A stretch of DNA of 64,000 nt from Agrobacterium leguminum (lineage in GTDB: Bacteria; Pseudomonadota; Alphaproteobacteria; Rhizobiales; Rhizobiaceae), in assembly GCF_015704895.1 (NCBI RefSeq), contig NZ_JADQWB010000006.1, positions 1 through 64,000 on the forward strand, written 5' to 3'. Under the pieces are notes generated by a model, which was not told the origin of the DNA, made no database searches, and saw nothing but the letters and a program-made list of their open reading frames with translations. Position 1 is the first letter of the stretch, and each line of letters starts with the position of its first letter. The translations under genes and the position numbers were made by a program. Below, piece by piece: positions 51,130 to 59,520 of this stretch.

Positions 51130-52151
51130 ACATGCTCGCACTCGCCATCAACGCCGCCGAGCGCGCGCCGCTCAGCGACAGCGTGACGCTCGCCGGAATA
51201 GATATGCTCTGCGCACGGACGAAGCGGCGGCTTGCCGCCATTACAGCGGATGCGGAAGAGGCTTTCGCGGCGGATATGGTGAAGTTTCCCGTCGCCAGCC
51301 ATACCGACGATGCAAACAAACAGCATTATGAAGTGCCCGCGGCATTTTTTGCGCTCGTTCTGGGAGAGCAGCGCAAATATTCCTGCTGTTATTATGACGA
51401 TGCCACGACGACGCTGGATGAAGCTGAAAATATTGCTTTGGCCAAGACCTCGGCCCATGCCGGCCTTGAGGACGGCATGGATATCCTGGAACTCGGCTGC
51501 GGATGGGGTTCGTTATCCCTCTATATGGCCGGCCGTTTCCCAAATGCGCGCATCACGTCAGTCTCGAACTCCGTGTCGCAGCGCGAATATATAATCGGTC
51601 GTGCCCGAGAACGGGGTTTTTCAAACCTTTCTGTAGTGACGGCCGATATGAATGATTTCACGACGGGCGATCGTTTCGACCGTGTCGTATCCGTGGAAAT
51701 GTTCGAGCATATGTCGAATTGGCGCGTGTTGTTCGAGCGTGTTCACTCGTGGCTGAAGCCGGACGGCAGGTTTTTCATGCATGTGTTTAACCACCGCGAC
51801 CGATCCTATCGTTTCGACCACAACAATCCTGCCGACTGGATCGCCCGGCACTTCTTCACCGGCGGCATCATGCCGGCCTTCGACCTTCCCCATCGCTTTA
51901 GTCAGCTTTTCGCCGTCGAGCGGGAGTGGCGCTGGTCAGGGTCGCACTATCGTCGGACAGCGCTCGATTGGCTCGAAAATTTCGACAAAAAAATTGACCG
52001 TATCCGGCCCATTCTGCAGCAAACCTATGGTGCCGACGCCCGGCTGTGGGAAAGGCGATGGCGATTGTTCTTCCTGGCGACCGCGGGGCTTTTCGGGCAT
52101 GAGGGCGGTGACGTTTGGGGTGTGGGGCACTACTTTTTTAAGAGGGTTTAG
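51126..52151 (+). CDS. Cyclopropane-fatty-acid synthase-like SAM methyltransferase (second copy)
   Basis: The 341-residue protein has the SAM motif MDILELGCGWGSLSLYMAGR, preceded by KQHYEVPAAFFALVLGEQRK and YSCCYYDDATTTLDEAE, and followed by TGDRFDRVVSVEMFEHMSNW and ARHFFTGGIMPAFDLPHRF. It lacks the longer N-terminal domain of the copy at 46744 and is closer to the short CFA-like group that methylates unsaturated acyl chains without ring closure in some alphaproteobacteria. It is coupled to DUF1295 by a 4-bp overlap. The precise product is inferred. Confidence 0.87.
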   Translation: MNMLALAINAAERAPLSDSVTLAGIDMLCARTKRRLAAITADAEEAFAADMVKFPVASHTDDANKQHYEVPAAFFALVLGEQRKYSCCYYDDATTTLDEAENIALAKTSAHAGLEDGMDILELGCGWGSLSLYMAGRFPNARITSVSNSVSQREYIIGRARERGFSNLSVVTADMNDFTTGDRFDRVVSVEMFEHMSNWRVLFERVHSWLKPDGRFFMHVFNHRDRSYRFDHNNPADWIARHFFTGGIMPAFDLPHRFSQLFAVEREWRWSGSHYRRTALDWLENFDKKIDRIRPILQQTYGADARLWERRWRLFFLATAGLFGHEGGDVWGVGHYFFKRV

Positions 52152-52570
52152 TGTTGGCGCCACACAATCGGCGTCGGCACGTTCTAAAAACCGCGCTCGA
52201 AACGTTTGCCAAAACGAACGTTTACATCCCCGCAATAATGAATAGGCTGGCCGCATCTTTTGAGCATGTCAAACGTTCTTGCAGAGAGAGCGGCTGGAGA
52301 AAGTCATGAGTTCAGTTACGCCGAAACTGGATAGTTGCGGCGCCTAGCCCATCCATATCCCCGACGCCATTCAGGAGCATGGGGCTCTTCTTGTCGTGTC
52401 TGCTAGGGAGCGTTTCGTGGTGCAGTTTCTTTCCATTCGGTTCCTTCCCGGAAAGCTACTATTATTCGGACGCCGACCTGGTCGTGCCAAACGCCGCCGC
52501 GACGCGTGCCATGGCGCTCAAGATGGCAGTTGTCACGACCCTACCGGAGGAACTTTTCCTGCTCCAAACC
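52152..52570. other. Non-coding stretch, probably eroded mobile DNA
   Basis: No supported gene is seen. Short frames occur in all phases but without motifs or ribosome-binding sites. It runs into the transposase remnant at 52571 and may be part of the same degraded element. Confidence 0.45.
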
Positions 52571-52865
52571 ATGGGTGCGTGAGACGGTGCGCGGTTGGAT
52601 GTCTAATTCTGGACTGTGGTTGTCGCGCAAGCAGCGTCGGACGTTTCGTCAGCCGTGGCTGCGACGTGAAGCCTATGGCGATATGCTGACCGATATTAAG
52701 GAGCGTCAGGACCAGCACGCCAAGCCGACGATAAAGAGTAACAGCGACAAGAATGGCTACGTCAAGCATGCCCGTAGGCCGGGCCGGCGGACGGATATCA
52801 TGAGCGATTCAACGGTGATTGCAGAACGAAAGAAGGCGCTGTTGCCACTCGATACTGCCGAATAG
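52571..52865 (+). pseudogene. Internal-deleted ISNCY-type transposase remnant
   Basis: The frame reads VRETVRGWMSNSGLWLSRKQ, RRTFRQPWLRREAYGD, then MLTDIKERQDQHAKPTIKSN and, near the end, RRPGRRTDIMSDSTVIAERK. ETVRGWM..GLWLSRKQRR..RREAYGE is the well-conserved stretch just before the catalytic QIDGSEHRWFEDRG of ISNCY-family transposases. That catalytic block is missing, and the frame passes directly to what looks like the linker and tail. No start codon or terminal repeats were identified. It marks the right-hand scar next to the tRNA-end repeat. Confidence 0.7.
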
Positions 52866-52945
52866 CGCATCGATAAATTGTCTCAAAGCTGAAGCCGAAG
52901 GGGTGTATCTACCACCCGCCCCGATCTGACAAGTCTCCGTGGATT

Positions 52946-52967
52946 CAGGCCCCCGCAACCAAACATC
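52946..52967 (+). repeat. Right copy of the tRNA-fMet 3'-end repeat (candidate att site)
   Basis: The 22 bp are identical to 19634-19655 and lie 33.3 kb away in the same orientation. They contain GGCCCCCGCAACCA, the 3' end of initiator tRNA, and are again followed by a terminator hairpin. Upstream sequence does not form a tRNA body. Confidence 0.7.
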
Positions 52968-52970
52968 CAA

Positions 52971-53003
52971 AACTCCCGGAGCAAACGCGCCGGGAGTTTT
53001 TTT
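52971..53003. terminator. Bidirectional terminator beside the right tRNA-end repeat
   Basis: AACTCCCGG / CCGGGAGTT forms a 9-bp stem with a 10-base loop and a following run of seven T. A run of four A before the stem gives a short T-tract on the - strand, so the hairpin can also end the LacI-type gene whose stop is at 53008. Confidence 0.85.
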
Positions 53004-53007
53004 GTTG

Positions 53008-54018
53008 TCACGTGGAATTTCGGGCGATCATTTTACCGGGCAAGGTGACTGTTTCGGCTTCAATGGCTCCGGTGATCATTCCGATGATGGCCTCGATCAT
53101 TTCGTGGCGAGGTTGTTCATATGTGGTGAGACCGTATGCGGGGGAACCTCCGAGTTCATAATTGTCGAATCCGACGATGGCCATGTCTTCAGGCACTCTC
53201 AGGCCGAAGTTCCCGCGAATTTCATCCATGGCGCCGAAAGCCAGGATATCGTTCTCACACATAAGGATGTCGACGCGTTCGGAAGGTGCAGTTCGCGACA
53301 GATATTCGCGGGCGGAGGCTGCTCCCGCTGCGGCGCTGTATTTTTCGGCAGACAGGAGCTCGATCTCGCCGACGCCCTTTTCCGCCCAGAAATCTGTAAA
53401 GTGCTGCCGGCGTCTGAGCGCCGTCGAAAGCGCCGTCGCGCCGCTCATGAAGCCGGGCTTTCGATATCCCCGTTCGTATAAATGATTGACGATGTCTCTC
53501 AGCGCCAGCTCGGCGTCGCATACGACGGCGGGCACGCCGTCGATCTGGCTATCGCGTGCCAGAACGAACATGGGCGGCATTCCGTGGCCGAGCTGACGGT
53601 CTGTCAACGTTTCATCGCGAAATGCGGTGCCAAAAAGAATGATGGCGTCAACCTGACGCTGGTCGGCATGCAGCAGGGCGTGCACGTGATCGAAGTGGCT
53701 ATTGATGTTGATGAGCATGGCAACGAGGCCGGCGGCCTGCAGACGCTCCGTCAGCGTTTCAAGAAACGGCAGTTTCTGGGGATTGGCGAAATCATCGACG
53801 AAGACGGCGACCTGATGGGTCAGATTGGTGGCAAGGCTCCGGGCAAGAAGATTTGGCGAGTAATTCAGGGCAGCCGCCGATTCCAGCACGCGCCGTTTGC
53901 TTTCCTCGGTAATCGACGCACCGGGTGTGAAAGCCCGGATAACGGTCCATTTCGATACGCCGGCTGCGGTCGCCACCTCTTTCGCCGTCGCTCTCCTGGT
54001 AGTTTCCCGCTTGCGCAT
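53008..54018 (-). CDS. LacI-family repressor
   Basis: The product is 336 residues from MRKRETTRRATAKEVATAAG. The LacI HTH is at about 10-35 (ATAKEVATAAGVSKWTVIRA) followed by the hinge helix (ALNYSPNLLARSLATNLTHQ). The sugar-binding core includes VDAIILFGTAFRDETLTD, ILMCENDILAFGAMDEIRGN and GFDNYELGGSPAYGLTTYEQ. It is divergent from a CUT2-type ABC transporter operon, its probable target. Two LacI-type operator copies lie at 54113-54148 and a further palindrome at 54033-54054. Confidence 0.9.
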   Translation of the reverse strand: MRKRETTRRATAKEVATAAGVSKWTVIRAFTPGASITEESKRRVLESAAALNYSPNLLARSLATNLTHQVAVFVDDFANPQKLPFLETLTERLQAAGLVAMLININSHFDHVHALLHADQRQVDAIILFGTAFRDETLTDRQLGHGMPPMFVLARDSQIDGVPAVVCDAELALRDIVNHLYERGYRKPGFMSGATALSTALRRRQHFTDFWAEKGVGEIELLSAEKYSAAAGAASAREYLSRTAPSERVDILMCENDILAFGAMDEIRGNFGLRVPEDMAIVGFDNYELGGSPAYGLTTYEQPRHEMIEAIIGMITGAIEAETVTLPGKMIARNST

Positions 54019-54032
54019 AGTGCCTCCGACCA

Positions 54033-54054
54033 AAATGGAACGAACATTCCATTT
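54033..54054. promoter_or_regulatory. Palindrome directly upstream of the LacI-type gene
   Basis: AAATGGAA and TTCCATTT are 8-bp arms around CGAACA. It lies 15 bp upstream of the repressor start codon, where a bound protein would block its transcription. It differs from the operators at 54113, so another regulator could be involved. Confidence 0.5.
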
Positions 54055-54112
54055 CGGATTCCGATGAAATGAACGCTTGCTTTTAACCCATTCGCGGCTA
54101 TGATGCACCTGC

Positions 54113-54148
54113 TTGCACCCGGTAGCAAGATATTTGCACCCGGTAGCA
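54113..54148 (+). promoter_or_regulatory. Two tandem LacI-type operators upstream of the sugar transporter
   Basis: TTGCACCCGGTAGCA occurs at 54113-54127 and again at 54134-54148, exactly 21 bp (two helical turns) apart. Each is a near-palindrome with a central CGG and TGC/GCA arms, the typical LacI-family operator form (TGNNACCGGTNNCA). They lie 52-87 bp before the substrate-binding protein ATG. Confidence 0.75.
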
Positions 54149-54199
54149 TTTACATTTTACCGGCTTGAGGAGTGGGCCGGTACAAGGAGGAGGAACCAC

Positions 54200-55153
54200 A
54201 TGAAATCTATTCTCAGGAAACTCGCCCATGGCGCACTCGTCGCCGGAATAGCCGTGTCATGCTCTGCGACGGCCAGAGCGCAGGATCAGGTGACCATCAT
54301 CGCGGTCACCCACGGTCAGGCGTCCGATCCTTTCTGGTCTATCGTCAAAAATGGCATGATGCAGGCGGGCAAGGACAGCAATGTCCGGGTCGATTATCGC
54401 GCGCCCGAAACCTTCGACATGGTCGCGATGGGTCAACTCATCGATGCGGCTGCAAACCAGACCCCGGCGGGGATAGTGATTTCCAATCCGGACCCAGATG
54501 CCCTTGGTCCAGCGATTGAAAAAGCAGTTGCCGCGGGCATTCCGGTCATCTCGATGAATTCCGGCATCTCGGCCACGGAAAAGCTCGGCATCAGGCTGCA
54601 TGTCGGTCAGGATGAACTGCCTGCCGGCGTCAAGGTTGGGGAGAAGCTGAAGTCTCTCGGTTTGAAGCATGTTCTTTGCGTCAACCAGGAGGTGGGCAAT
54701 GCGGCTCTGGACCAGCGCTGCGCCGGAACGGAAAAGGGTTTTGCAGGCGGCAAGGTAACGGTGTTACCGACGACAGCCGACCCGGCGGAAATCGAAGCCA
54801 AGATTCAGGCGGCGCTCACCTCAGATCCGTCGGTGGATGTTGTTCTCGGCCTTTCTGCGCCGCTGGTCGGCGAACGCGCGGTGGCGGTCGTCGAAAAGTT
54901 GGGTGTCGGCGACAAGGTCAAGGTTGCATCCTACGATCTGTCGGCGGGTTTTCTGAAGGCGGTTGCGGACGGGAAGGCACTCTTTGCGGTTGATCAGCAA
55001 CCCTTCCTGCAAGGTTATCTACCGGTGACATTTCTTGCGCTGAACGCACGTTACGGCACCATTCCGGCGGGCAACGTCGCCTCCGGCCCAAGTTTCGTCG
55101 AGAAGGACACGGCGGCCGCAGTCATCGAAAAATCCTCCCAGGGCATCCGCTAG
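54200..55153 (+). CDS. CUT2 sugar ABC transporter substrate-binding protein
   Basis: The product is 317 residues from an ATG preceded by AGGAGGAGG. The signal peptide is LAHGALVAGIAVSCSATARA. The mature protein has periplasmic-binding-protein (ribose/inositol type) features: VTIIAVTHGQASDPFWSIVK, ETFDMVAMGQLIDAAANQTP, GIPVISMNSGIS and VDVVLGLSAPLVGERAVAVV. It feeds the permease and ATPase genes that follow. Together with the inositol-type enzymes downstream it may bind myo-inositol, an inositol isomer or a related sugar. Confidence 0.88.
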   Translation: MKSILRKLAHGALVAGIAVSCSATARAQDQVTIIAVTHGQASDPFWSIVKNGMMQAGKDSNVRVDYRAPETFDMVAMGQLIDAAANQTPAGIVISNPDPDALGPAIEKAVAAGIPVISMNSGISATEKLGIRLHVGQDELPAGVKVGEKLKSLGLKHVLCVNQEVGNAALDQRCAGTEKGFAGGKVTVLPTTADPAEIEAKIQAALTSDPSVDVVLGLSAPLVGERAVAVVEKLGVGDKVKVASYDLSAGFLKAVADGKALFAVDQQPFLQGYLPVTFLALNARYGTIPAGNVASGPSFVEKDTAAAVIEKSSQGIR

Positions 55154-55280
55154 GCCGGATGGAAGCGTGGCTCCCGCCAGAGCGGGAGCCACCCCGAATG
55201 CAACCTTTGCCTCGATGCGCGACCATTTCGGCCGAATGCCGTTGCGCGCAAAGACGACACCCAATCTGAGGAACAAACCC

Positions 55281-56402
55281 ATGACGCTGGCCAACGAACA
55301 GAACGGGTCCCCGACCCGATCCGACGAGCGGCTAAAAAAGGTTTCGATGATGACCGCTCTCCTGCGTCGTCCGGAACTCGGCGCTGTCGCCGGGCTGGTG
55401 CTTGTCACCATCTTCTTTTTCTTCACCGCCAATCCGGCCATGTTCACGCTGGCCGGTGTGGTCAATTTCATGGCCCCGGCTGCCCAGCTCGGCATTCTTG
55501 CCATCGGCGCCGCTTTATTGATGATCGGCGGTGAATTTGATCTGTCGATCGGATCGATGGTCGCCTTTGCCGGTCTCGTATTTGGCACGGCGCTGGTGGT
55601 TCTCAATCTCCCGCTCAGTGTGGCGATCCTGATTGCGCTCGGATTTGCCGTGGTCATCGGCGTCACGAATGCCCAGCTCACGATGCGAACGGGTCTTCCC
55701 TCGTTCATCGTCACGCTTGCATTCCTCTTCATTCTGCGTGGCCTCACGCTGGTTGGCCTCAAATGGGCAAGCGGCGGAGCGACACAGCTTCGTGGCATGA
55801 AGGAAGCCGCCGCCGACAGCCCGCTTGCCCCGATTTTTTCCGGCGACGCCTTTACCGGCCTGTTCTCCTGGCTCGGCAGCCGGGGCATCATCGAGACATT
55901 TCCAAATGGAACACCGAAGGTCCCCGGCATTCCGGTGGAGATCCTGTGGTTCGTCCTGATCGCCCTGCTTGCTACCTGGGTGCTTCTGCGGACGCGTTTC
56001 GGCAACTGGATCTTTGCCGCCGGCGGTGACCCGCGTGCGGCGCGCAAGTCGGGCGTGCCAGTGGCGCGCGTGAAGACCACCCTGTTCATCATAACGGCCA
56101 TGTGCGCCACACTCGTAGCGATCCTCACCGTGCTGGATGCCGGCTCCACGGATGCCCGCCGTGGGTTTCAGAAGGAATTCGAGGCCATTATCGCGGCCGT
56201 CATCGGCGGCTGCCTTCTGACAGGCGGTTACGGTTCGGCGATCGGCGCGTTCTTCGGCTCGATTGTCTTTGGCATGGTGCTGATCGGTCTTACCTACACG
56301 TCGATAGATCAGGATTGGTATCTCGTGTTCCTCGGCGGCATGCTGCTAACGGCCGTCATTTTCAACAATGTGATCCGCAAACGCGTCACGGGAGAACGCT
56401 GA
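55281..56402 (+). CDS. CUT2 sugar ABC transporter permease
   Basis: The product is 373 residues from [20 protein letters not shown], preceded by GAGGA. It is an RbsC/XylH-type permease with about ten helices and the motifs [40 protein letters not shown], and [20 protein letters not shown]. The C-terminal [20 protein letters not shown] is the usual late loop. The stop and the next start overlap (TGATG). Confidence 0.9.
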   Translation: MTLANEQNGSPTRSDERLKKVSMMTALLRRPELGAVAGLVLVTIFFFFTANPAMFTLAGVVNFMAPAAQLGILAIGAALLMIGGEFDLSIGSMVAFAGLVFGTALVVLNLPLSVAILIALGFAVVIGVTNAQLTMRTGLPSFIVTLAFLFILRGLTLVGLKWASGGATQLRGMKEAAADSPLAPIFSGDAFTGLFSWLGSRGIIETFPNGTPKVPGIPVEILWFVLIALLATWVLLRTRFGNWIFAAGGDPRAARKSGVPVARVKTTLFIITAMCATLVAILTVLDAGSTDARRGFQKEFEAIIAAVIGGCLLTGGYGSAIGAFFGSIVFGMVLIGLTYTSIDQDWYLVFLGGMLLTAVIFNNVIRKRVTGER

Positions 56403-57190
56403 TGAGCACATCTCAGACGCCAATCGTCGAGGTAAGGAACCTCGTCAAATATTTCGGCTCCATCATCGCGCTCAACGGCGTATCGCTGAGTGTCAATGCC
56501 GGCGAGGTTCTCTGCCTTCTCGGAGACAATGGCGCCGGCAAGTCCACCCTCATCAATACCCTGTCCGGCGTGTTCAAGCCGACATCGGGAGAATTCCTCG
56601 TCGAAGGCCAGCCACGCATATTCGACGGTCCGCGGAATGCGCTCGATGCCGGCATCGCGACCGTCTATCAGGATCTTGCGATGATCCCCCTGATGTCGGT
56701 GACGCGGAACTTTTTCATGGGCCGCGAACCTCTGAAGGGTTTCGGTCCCTTCAAGAGCATGGACATGGATTTTGCCGACAGGGTCACGCGTGAGGAGATG
56801 CGCAAGATCGGTATCGATGTGCGCGAGCCGGATCAGGCGGTGGGCACCCTGTCGGGCGGTGAACGGCAATGCGTCGCCATCGCGCGCGCTGTCTATTTCG
56901 GGGCGAAGGTGCTCATCCTCGATGAGCCGACGTCGGCGCTCGGCGTCGCGCAGACCTCGATGGTTCTCAAATATATCAACCAGGTCCGCAATAACGGGCT
57001 CGGCGTCATTTTCATCACGCATAATGTCCGCCACGCCTATGCCGTCGGCAACCGGTTCACGGCGCTGAATCGCGGCAAGACCCTCGGGACCTATTCGAAG
57101 AGTGAAATTGGCATCGACGATCTGCAGAACCTGATGGCAGGCGGCAAGGAGTTGCAGTCCATCTCCGAGGAGCTGGGCGGAACCATCTGA
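56402..57190 (+). CDS. CUT2 sugar ABC transporter ATPase (single domain)
   Basis: The 262-residue protein has Walker [19 protein letters not shown], signature [17 protein letters not shown] and Walker [24 protein letters not shown]2 importers usually have a fused double ATPase of about 500 residues. This is the single-domain variant, as in some frc/inositol-type systems, which must dimerise. Start codon overlap with the permease gene indicates coupled translation. Confidence 0.9.
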   Translation: MSTSQTPIVEVRNLVKYFGSIIALNGVSLSVNAGEVLCLLGDNGAGKSTLINTLSGVFKPTSGEFLVEGQPRIFDGPRNALDAGIATVYQDLAMIPLMSVTRNFFMGREPLKGFGPFKSMDMDFADRVTREEMRKIGIDVREPDQAVGTLSGGERQCVAIARAVYFGAKVLILDEPTSALGVAQTSMVLKYINQVRNNGLGVIFITHNVRHAYAVGNRFTALNRGKTLGTYSKSEIGIDDLQNLMAGGKELQSISEELGGTI

Positions 57191-57272
57191 CTAGACATTC
57201 CCGAACGAATATCCGGTTCGGCGCGATCGCGCCGCGCCACGATCCCTCATACTCATCAGCAAGGTATTACCC

Positions 57273-58064
57273 ATGAGCGCTTCTGCGAACTCCTTCCCAC
57301 TGGCGGCCTGCGCCGAGATGTTATGGCGTGACAAGCCGATCGAATGGCGTGCTTCCCGACTCAAGGATCTGGGCTTCGGTGTCGGCCTGTGGAACTGGCC
57401 GGAACATGACATCAGCAGACTTGAAGCGACCGGTGCGACCTTCACCATCATGAACGGTTATCTCACCGGCCGGCTCACGGATGACGAAGGCGCGGCAGAG
57501 TTGCTCAGCACGGCCCGGCAGACCGCCCGGGTGGGCAAACGCCTTGGCGTTCAGCGGCTGAACCTGCATGGCACGGGCCTTGGAGATCGCGGGCTGCCGG
57601 TGCAGCCTGTCGAGGTGGTCACGGGCGCCATGTGGCTAAAGGCGCGTGACACGCTTTGCCGTATCGTTGACCTCGCGGAAGAAGAGGATGTGGTTTTCAC
57701 CCTTGAGAACCTCAACCTTCCCGTCGATCATCCCGGCGTTCCGTTCGCGCGCGCGGAAGATACGCTGGCGCTGGTTTCCAGCATCAACCACCCGCGTCTG
57801 CGCCTCAATCTCGATCTTTACCACGCCCAGATCGGCGAAGGAAACCTCATCGAACTCTGCCGCAGGGCCCTGCCGTGGATCGGGGAGATTCAGGTTGCCG
57901 ACGTGCCCGGCCGCTGCGAGCCCGGTACGGGTGAAGTCAACTGGAACGGCATTGCCCGGGCGCTGAAAGCGATGGGCTATGCCGGGCCGGTCGGCATGGA
58001 GGCCTGGGCATCCGGCGATGCCGACGCAGCGCTCTCGGCTTTCCGCGCTGCATTCACAATCTGA
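57273..58064 (+). CDS. Sugar phosphate isomerase/epimerase-like TIM-barrel protein (hydroxypyruvate isomerase-like)
   Basis: The 263-residue TIM-barrel protein begins LAACAEMLWRDKPIEWRASR and contains TFTLENLNLPVDHPGVPFAR, HPRLRLNLDLYHAQIGEGNL (metal-binding His/Asp), IGEIQVADVPGRCEPGTGEV and a C-terminal AGPVGMEAWASGD with the last Glu ligand. This is the layout of hydroxypyruvate isomerase/Hyi-like proteins of the AP endonuclease 2 superfamily. It lies between a transporter and an inositol dehydrogenase-like gene, suggesting isomerisation of a keto-sugar or keto-inositol. Confidence 0.83.
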   Translation: MSASANSFPLAACAEMLWRDKPIEWRASRLKDLGFGVGLWNWPEHDISRLEATGATFTIMNGYLTGRLTDDEGAAELLSTARQTARVGKRLGVQRLNLHGTGLGDRGLPVQPVEVVTGAMWLKARDTLCRIVDLAEEEDVVFTLENLNLPVDHPGVPFARAEDTLALVSSINHPRLRLNLDLYHAQIGEGNLIELCRRALPWIGEIQVADVPGRCEPGTGEVNWNGIARALKAMGYAGPVGMEAWASGDADAALSAFRAAFTI

Positions 58065-58090
58065 CAGCATAAACCCACAGGACGATCCCC

Positions 58091-59110
58091 ATGCCCAAGA
58101 TAAAACCGGTCAATGTCGGTCTCATCGGCGCCGGCCGCATCGGCTCTTTCCACGGTGAAACCGTCGCCCGGCGACTGGTCGATGCCGAACTCGTCGCCAT
58201 TGCCGATCCCGCACCGGGTGCGGCAGCAGGTCTTGCGGAAAAACTCGGCGTTGACGCCGCCTATACCGACATTGCTGCATTGCTTGCACATCCCGGTCTC
58301 GACGCCGTCATCATCGCAACGCCGGCCCGTTTCCATACCAATGTTCTTGTTCAGACTGCCGAGGCGGGAAAAGCGATTTTCTGCGAAAAGCCGATGGCGC
58401 TGACGCTGGAGGATGCCGATCGGGCGATTGCCGCGGCACGCTCGGCCGGTGTTCCCCTCCAGGTGGGCTTCAACCGCCGGTGGGATCAGGCCTTTGCGGA
58501 AGGCCGGGCCGCGATCGACGCCGGCAAGGTCGGCGCGCCGCAGCTCATCCGCTCGCTGACGCGTGATCCCGGCCCATTCGCCGCAGACCCCGGCCGTATT
58601 CCGCTCTGGACGATTTTCTACGAGACCCTCATCCACGATTTCGACACGCTGTTATGGCTGAACCCCGGCGCCAGACCCGTCGAAGTCTTCGCCATGGCGG
58701 ATGCGCTTGTCCGCCCTGACGCAAAAGGTGAAGGCTTTCTGGATACGGCGGTGGTCAATATCCGTTTCGACAACGGCTCCATAGCCGTTGCGGAAGCCAA
58801 TTTTTCGGCGCTCTACGGCTATGACATTCGCGGCGAGGTTTTTGGATCGGCCGGCATGGTGACGATGGGCGATGTGCGTCGTTCAAGCATGACGCTGTTC
58901 GATGGGCGCGGCGTCTCGAATGAGACCTGGCGTCGCGATACCGATCACTTTGTCCATGGCTACACCGCGCAACTCGCCTCTTTCATAACGGCCGTTCATC
59001 AAGGGACGATGAGTGAAGGGCCGACGGGCCACGACGCACGCAACGCACTGGCGGTCGCCCTTGCCGCCATTCAATCGGTATCCCGGAAACAGCCCGTTGC
59101 CCTGAATTGA
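58091..59110 (+). CDS. Inositol 2-dehydrogenase-like oxidoreductase (Gfo/Idh/MocA)
   Basis: The 339-residue protein has Rossmann motif VGLIGAGRIGSFHGETVARR, EKP motif AIFCEKPMALTLEDADRAI, and QVGFNRRWDQAFAEGRAAI. The active-site region IPLWTIFYETLIHDFDTLLW carries the paired Asp/His (HDFD). This is the myo-inositol dehydrogenase branch of Gfo/Idh/MocA enzymes, which oxidise a ring hydroxyl using NAD+. With the IolE-like gene at 59521 it supports inositol or inositol-isomer breakdown. Confidence 0.87.
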   Translation: MPKIKPVNVGLIGAGRIGSFHGETVARRLVDAELVAIADPAPGAAAGLAEKLGVDAAYTDIAALLAHPGLDAVIIATPARFHTNVLVQTAEAGKAIFCEKPMALTLEDADRAIAAARSAGVPLQVGFNRRWDQAFAEGRAAIDAGKVGAPQLIRSLTRDPGPFAADPGRIPLWTIFYETLIHDFDTLLWLNPGARPVEVFAMADALVRPDAKGEGFLDTAVVNIRFDNGSIAVAEANFSALYGYDIRGEVFGSAGMVTMGDVRRSSMTLFDGRGVSNETWRRDTDHFVHGYTAQLASFITAVHQGTMSEGPTGHDARNALAVALAAIQSVSRKQPVALN

Positions 59111-59165
59111 ACCCTATGCGCGCTGGCTTGCCGGCGTGCTTTCCGATCGACAAGGAGCAGGCTCC

Positions 59166-59468
59166 ATGCGTACGCGGCAGACCTTTAAAACGCCGACCAG
59201 CATTCAGGACATGAAAGGTCTGATCGTAACGGGGAGCCTGCGATTGTCGGAGCAGCAGGACCATGTCGCGCGAACCATTCTGGCTCGTCCGCATATCGTC
59301 GCCTTTGGAACGATCGGTTCCCTCGCCAGCGAATGCGCCGTGTCTCCATCCACCGTCGTCCGTGTCGCCAACTCGCTGGGCTTTGATAGGTTCAGCCAAT
59401 TCAGGCGGGTTTTTCGCACGCACGTACTGTCGGAAGGAAAGGGGCGTAACATAAAGAATTTTCTATAG
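59166..59468 (+). CDS. Short RpiR-type HTH protein lacking the SIS domain
   Basis: The product is 100 residues from the ATG after AAGGAGCAGGCTCC. It has the N-terminal RpiR/MurR winged helix (RLSEQQDHVARTILARPHIV, AFGTIGSLASECAVSPSTVV, RVANSLGFDRFSQFRRVFRT) and stops after 20 more residues. RpiR regulators are normally about 280 residues with a sugar-phosphate-binding SIS domain. Either it is a truncated, decaying gene or a stand-alone DNA-binding protein that cannot sense sugar phosphate. It sits between two inositol-type genes, where IolR-like RpiR regulators are often found. Confidence 0.72.
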   Translation: MRTRQTFKTPTSIQDMKGLIVTGSLRLSEQQDHVARTILARPHIVAFGTIGSLASECAVSPSTVVRVANSLGFDRFSQFRRVFRTHVLSEGKGRNIKNFL

Positions 59469-59520
59469 ATTTTGCCCTGTGAAAGTGAACGTCGCAGGTT
59501 CTGCGCGGTGGAGAAGAAAA

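Noticed and set aside
52887-52963. Full tRNA-fMet gene ending at the right repeat
   Set aside because: The 60 bases upstream do not contain the CGCGGGG acceptor strand, a CAT anticodon loop or a T-loop, so only the 3' end is present. The same holds upstream of 19649.
55019-56149. A 376-codon open frame on the - strand
   Set aside because: It is antisense to the sugar permease gene and shows a low-complexity Pro/Ser/Arg/Thr composition without motifs.
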